Assembly (NCBI RefSeq): GCF_963678635.1
Contig: NC_087067.1
Location: forward strand, 38,971,682 to 39,035,681
Reading direction: 5' to 3'
Origin: Symsagittifera roscoffensis
Lineage: Eukaryota; Xenacoelomorpha; Acoela; Convolutidae
Length of the DNA: 64,000 nucleotides
Numbering within the stretch: position 1 is the first letter of the stretch; the number at the start of each line of letters is the position of its first letter. Below the pieces are notes generated by a model that was given only the letters and a program-made list of their open reading frames with translations, ran no database searches and was not told the origin of the DNA. A program made the translations under genes and the position numbers. Below, one piece after another: positions 61,801 through 64,000 of the stretch.

Positions 61801-63652
61801 CTTGCGCAGCGATGGCCTTGAGAAGATGAGCTGCTGGTCGAGACAAATTTCGAAAGAGCTTTACCTCAGAAATGGTGGCCTCATTAAAGGGAATCGGATG
61901 CAGGCCATCAGCTGGGACACCAGGTGACTCCTCTTGTCTCTGTCGTGTTCAACCCACTTGATCACAGCCTCATAGACCACCTCCTCACTCGGCACATTCA
62001 GACCATCGTCACTGATCAACATATGCAGATCCTACAATACGGCCATATTTCAGTGCTCAAATTATGTCGAGGAGCTTAGTCAATCAGATAAATATAAGTC
62101 AATCACTAATATTTGAATTCGGTTTCTAACTTTCATTCGCTTTTGACTACAAAGTATTTCACAAGCAATACTTTACACTGGCAACTTACTTCAAACGATA
62201 TGTTAAGATGGAAAGACGACTGAACAAAATCGGCAAAGTGTTTTCTGATGAATTTTTTCGTCTCGGCGTGCAAACCTTCACATAAAAACAGATCGGCAAA
62301 TTTCAGAATATCGAAGCAGTTGTTGACGTGTATGTTGTTCTGCATGAACCTGCAGCACTCGTCTTTGATTGCAGTGAGTTGCAGGAAACAGGCACCTGTG
62401 ACTAATGATTGCACGTTTGATAGTGTAATGAGTAGCTTGCCGTTGTACGCGAAGCTAAAACAACCAACTTAGGTTACCGACACAATCATTTTTTCTCTCA
62501 AACATGGGTAATCCAACAGCTAAAACTTAAAAACGAAAACAAGAGACAATAATTTCCACAGTATTACTGAACTATTCAGAGATATGGTAACAAAGAACTT
62601 GAAAGATATATTAAGATAAAATTTCATTCGTTACGTTCAACCGGCATCATGAACCAAAAGAGGAACCGTTAAGTTCATTAGGACACCCAGAATATTTTCT
62701 GCTTAGCCCCTACGTGCATTTTTCTAGCTTTTACGGGTTGTGAAATTTTACCTGCCTACCTGATATAGGTCTCCATTGCAATGGCGTCTATACTTCCCTC
62801 GTCTATCTGGATCTCCTGTTGGTCGTCCTCCGCCATGCCCAGAGTGAACATAGAGCGGAAGTAGGGAATACACGCTGCCAATACCAGTCTGAAATCAGTC
62901 TGCTTTGACTTTTAAAAATAACAAGACACGCAAGTGTGATAACAAGTTCTAATATTATCGAGATGCTACCAAAAATTTGATTTTAAAAAACTCCCTTTGT
63001 CCGTCTAACTTTTGATCTTTCTACTACACCAAGTTTCATTATTATCTCAGTATAGAACAAATTACAACTGAAGTCAGAACAACTTTCGAAATAACCAAAA
63101 AGGAATATGCAAAACTTTGCTTTTCTTACTTTTTCTCTTTTTGTCTTTCTATTTTATATTTAAAATAATCAGACGGTAGACAAGTTAATACACTCATCCT
63201 TCATTTCACCCAGTCAAAAACCCCTGGATTTTTACAAATTAGGAAAATGCGAAGAAACGTATAACGTAAAGGAAAGTAAAGAAAGTCGAGATGGTTGGGA
63301 CTCCGTTCACGCAGTTGAGAAAACTAACACATGCATGCCAACAAATTAAAAATTTCTTGTTTTTGGTTGTAAGCGTGAAGAAAATTTTTGCTTATAACTT
63401 AGATTTCCTATGTCAGAAATCTTAAAAACGCAAACAAGAGGAAACAGGCACTAAACTAAGCAAAATTTCTTACCTGTGCGCGGAGAAGCGTCTTTCTCCT
63501 ACTTTAATGATGACATCGCACAATTTGCCTTCTCTTCTCATCTCCTGCATTGCGCCTGCGAACCTAGATCCAAAGTTACTCTCCTCATATCTCAACGTCT
63601 CCTCCAAGTTGACCCCGTGCGACCTCGGAGATCGGCTGCACCGAAAAGACAT
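55807..63652 (-). CDS. KLHL18: KLHL18-type BTB-Kelch protein, complete
   Basis: KLHL18 is a substrate adaptor for Cullin-3 ubiquitin ligases. Minus-strand exons are 63652-63474, 62888-62760, 62454-62190, 62031-61865, 57962-57734, 57454-57193, 56748-56509 and 56111-55807. They join in phase and encode 591 residues, close to the vertebrate 574. The BTB domain starts at EGKLCDVIIKVGERRFSAHR. The BACK domain covers exons 3-5 (FADLFLCEGLHAETKKFI; HDCRDLVDEAKDFYLIP). Kelch repeats follow, with GG motifs (VYVIGGLTSAGDS, LYAIGGYDG, IVCGGYNG, LFAIGGHDG, VCGGYDGSKF, LYALGGFDG). The end, SMICHEGGIG, matches the KLHL18 C-terminus. Intron 4 holds a LINE; intron 5 appears to use a GC donor. Confidence 0.94.
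55810..55815 (-). terminator. AATAAA polyadenylation signal inside the last codons
   Basis: The last two codons of KLHL18 are AAT AAA, directly followed by the stop TGA. The hexamer is therefore a possible poly(A) signal that would leave a 3' UTR of only about 10-25 bases. Other signals further left cannot be excluded. Confidence 0.35.
57030..57095 (+). repeat. tRNA-like sequence in KLHL18 intron 6
   Basis: GCGTGTTCAATCC resembles a B-box, with a weak A-box about 35 bases upstream. A GCGAAG hairpin repeat copy lies at about 56797-56840 in the same intron. Confidence 0.35.
58275..59046 (+). pseudogene. LINE ORF1 (PHD finger, coiled coil, RRM-like part), frameshifted
   Basis: From ATG 58275 the protein begins with a PHD finger (YSCGSCGDEC ... 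CSGCFKWFH ... MWRCEPC). A Lys/Glu-rich coiled coil follows (QKKFEEISKQLNEVKDQL). This frame ends at 58664. The protein continues in the next frame from about 58630 with TIRVSGLPESSEDN, an RRM-like region of the transposase-22 kind, ending VDGVVVPV-TGA at 59046. The switch lies at an A-run near 58628-58637. The first half probably binds nucleic acid or chromatin; the second half resembles L1 ORF1p-type RNA-binding domains. Confidence 0.75.
59047..60045 (+). pseudogene. LINE ORF2 endonuclease part
   Basis: Directly after the ORF1 TGA, in the same frame, translation gives LARPPAPSVLLINARSL, the usual start of the endonuclease domain. LCLITETWLND (catalytic Glu), RAGGVCIY, GCIYYPPDS, VAGDLNNFNSD (catalytic Asp/Asn) and STDHLAVYC (catalytic DH) follow. 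The frame ends at 60045. The true continuation is in another frame from about 59960, again next to an A-run (AAGAAAAAG). There is no ATG at the start of this frame, so it depends on read-through or re-initiation. Confidence 0.8.
59966..61606 (+). pseudogene. LINE ORF2 reverse transcriptase part
   Basis: 546 open codons hold the LINE RT motifs: YRPISITPVISRFFER, NQHGFRNSASST, LSIDLSKAFDRAQHS, NQGVPQGTVLGPPLF and the catalytic KFADDANSV (ADD). The thumb ends with LGVLFDSRLTFSSHI. A C-terminal stretch, KLGVTSTFTPIFELI, follows. All catalytic residues are present, but the part is separated by a frameshift from the endonuclease. Confidence 0.85.
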
Positions 63653-64000
63653 GCCAGCATCTGAATTAAAAAGCCAATGATGAACAATGAAAAAATGCTT
63701 ATTGTAAAAACTATTTATTGGTAAAATAAAAATGATATTGAGTAAGAGCGAAAGTTCAGATTTTGCAAGCTACGTGAAATCTGGAAAGAGGTAGCCACCA
63801 TATCAACATGAACACAAGCCACAAAAAATATTTCAACGAAAAAATTAACGGACCATACGTCCAGTAAAAGATCATACGGCCGAAAACTTCAGTAAATAAA
63901 TGGAATATGATACGAGATTTAAAAAAGTTAACCTATATGATATATACTTAATGACTATTTATGAATGACTATCTTATCAGTGGCAACAATATCTATCGGC
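63653..64000. other. KLHL18 5' flank
   Basis: TTTTTAATTCAG just upstream of the start (minus strand, about 63661-63672) looks like a splice acceptor, so the first coding exon may follow a 5' UTR intron. An out-of-frame ATG lies 8 bases before the chosen start. The chosen start gives an N-terminus of the length usual for KLHL18. Nothing else is recognised. Confidence 0.4.

Overview
The window is AT-rich, intron-containing nuclear DNA from an animal, probably an invertebrate. Three multi-exon genes can be read on the minus strand by homology and by splice sites whose phases fit. They are the N-terminal helicase half of FANCM (first exon at 43958, running leftwards), a complete NASP histone chaperone gene (54671 to 48670, 598 codons plus stop) and a complete KLHL18-type BTB-Kelch gene (63652 to 55807, 591 codons plus stop). 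A small two-finger C2H2 protein gene (44867 to 44268) lies just upstream of FANCM. The species cannot be named from sequence alone.

More than half of the window is mobile or repeated DNA. Positions 156-6638 hold a dead Ty3/gypsy-type LTR retrotransposon. Positions 7465-41250 hold a tandem duplication of about 7.4 kb that carries FANCM exons 4-7, a tRNA-Arg(CCT) gene, a tRNA-Ala(TGC) gene, tRNA-like relics and nested foldback/MITE elements. The left copy is split by an 18.9-kb LTR retroelement (9373-28288) with LTRs that look identical by eye, a TTTT target duplication and open long reading frames. The right copy keeps the matching empty site.

The large retroelement is the most unusual object. 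It encodes a basic leader protein, a 2740-residue Gag-Pol and then a downstream cassette. The cassette has two tiny hydrophobic proteins, a 378-codon frame without a single ATG, an 872-residue envelope-like glycoprotein and a 601-residue orphan protein. At four junctions the downstream ATG overlaps the end of the upstream frame, twice as ATGA, as expected for coupled termination-reinitiation. A near-perfect 78-nt intron follows the last stop codon.

A CR1/L2-like LINE (about 58140-61690) lies antisense in a KLHL18 intron. Its ORF1 and endonuclease frame are separated only by a UGA in the strong read-through context UGA-CUA-G. A MULE transposase relic sits in a NASP intron. tRNA-derived SINE-like sequences, a dispersed GCGAAG hairpin repeat and a 148-bp foldback lie between genes.

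Taken at face value, the tandem duplication should break FANCM: splicing exon 7 of the right copy to exon 4 of the left copy gives a stop codon at the third codon. Either the locus is disrupted or the duplication is an assembly artefact from two haplotypes.
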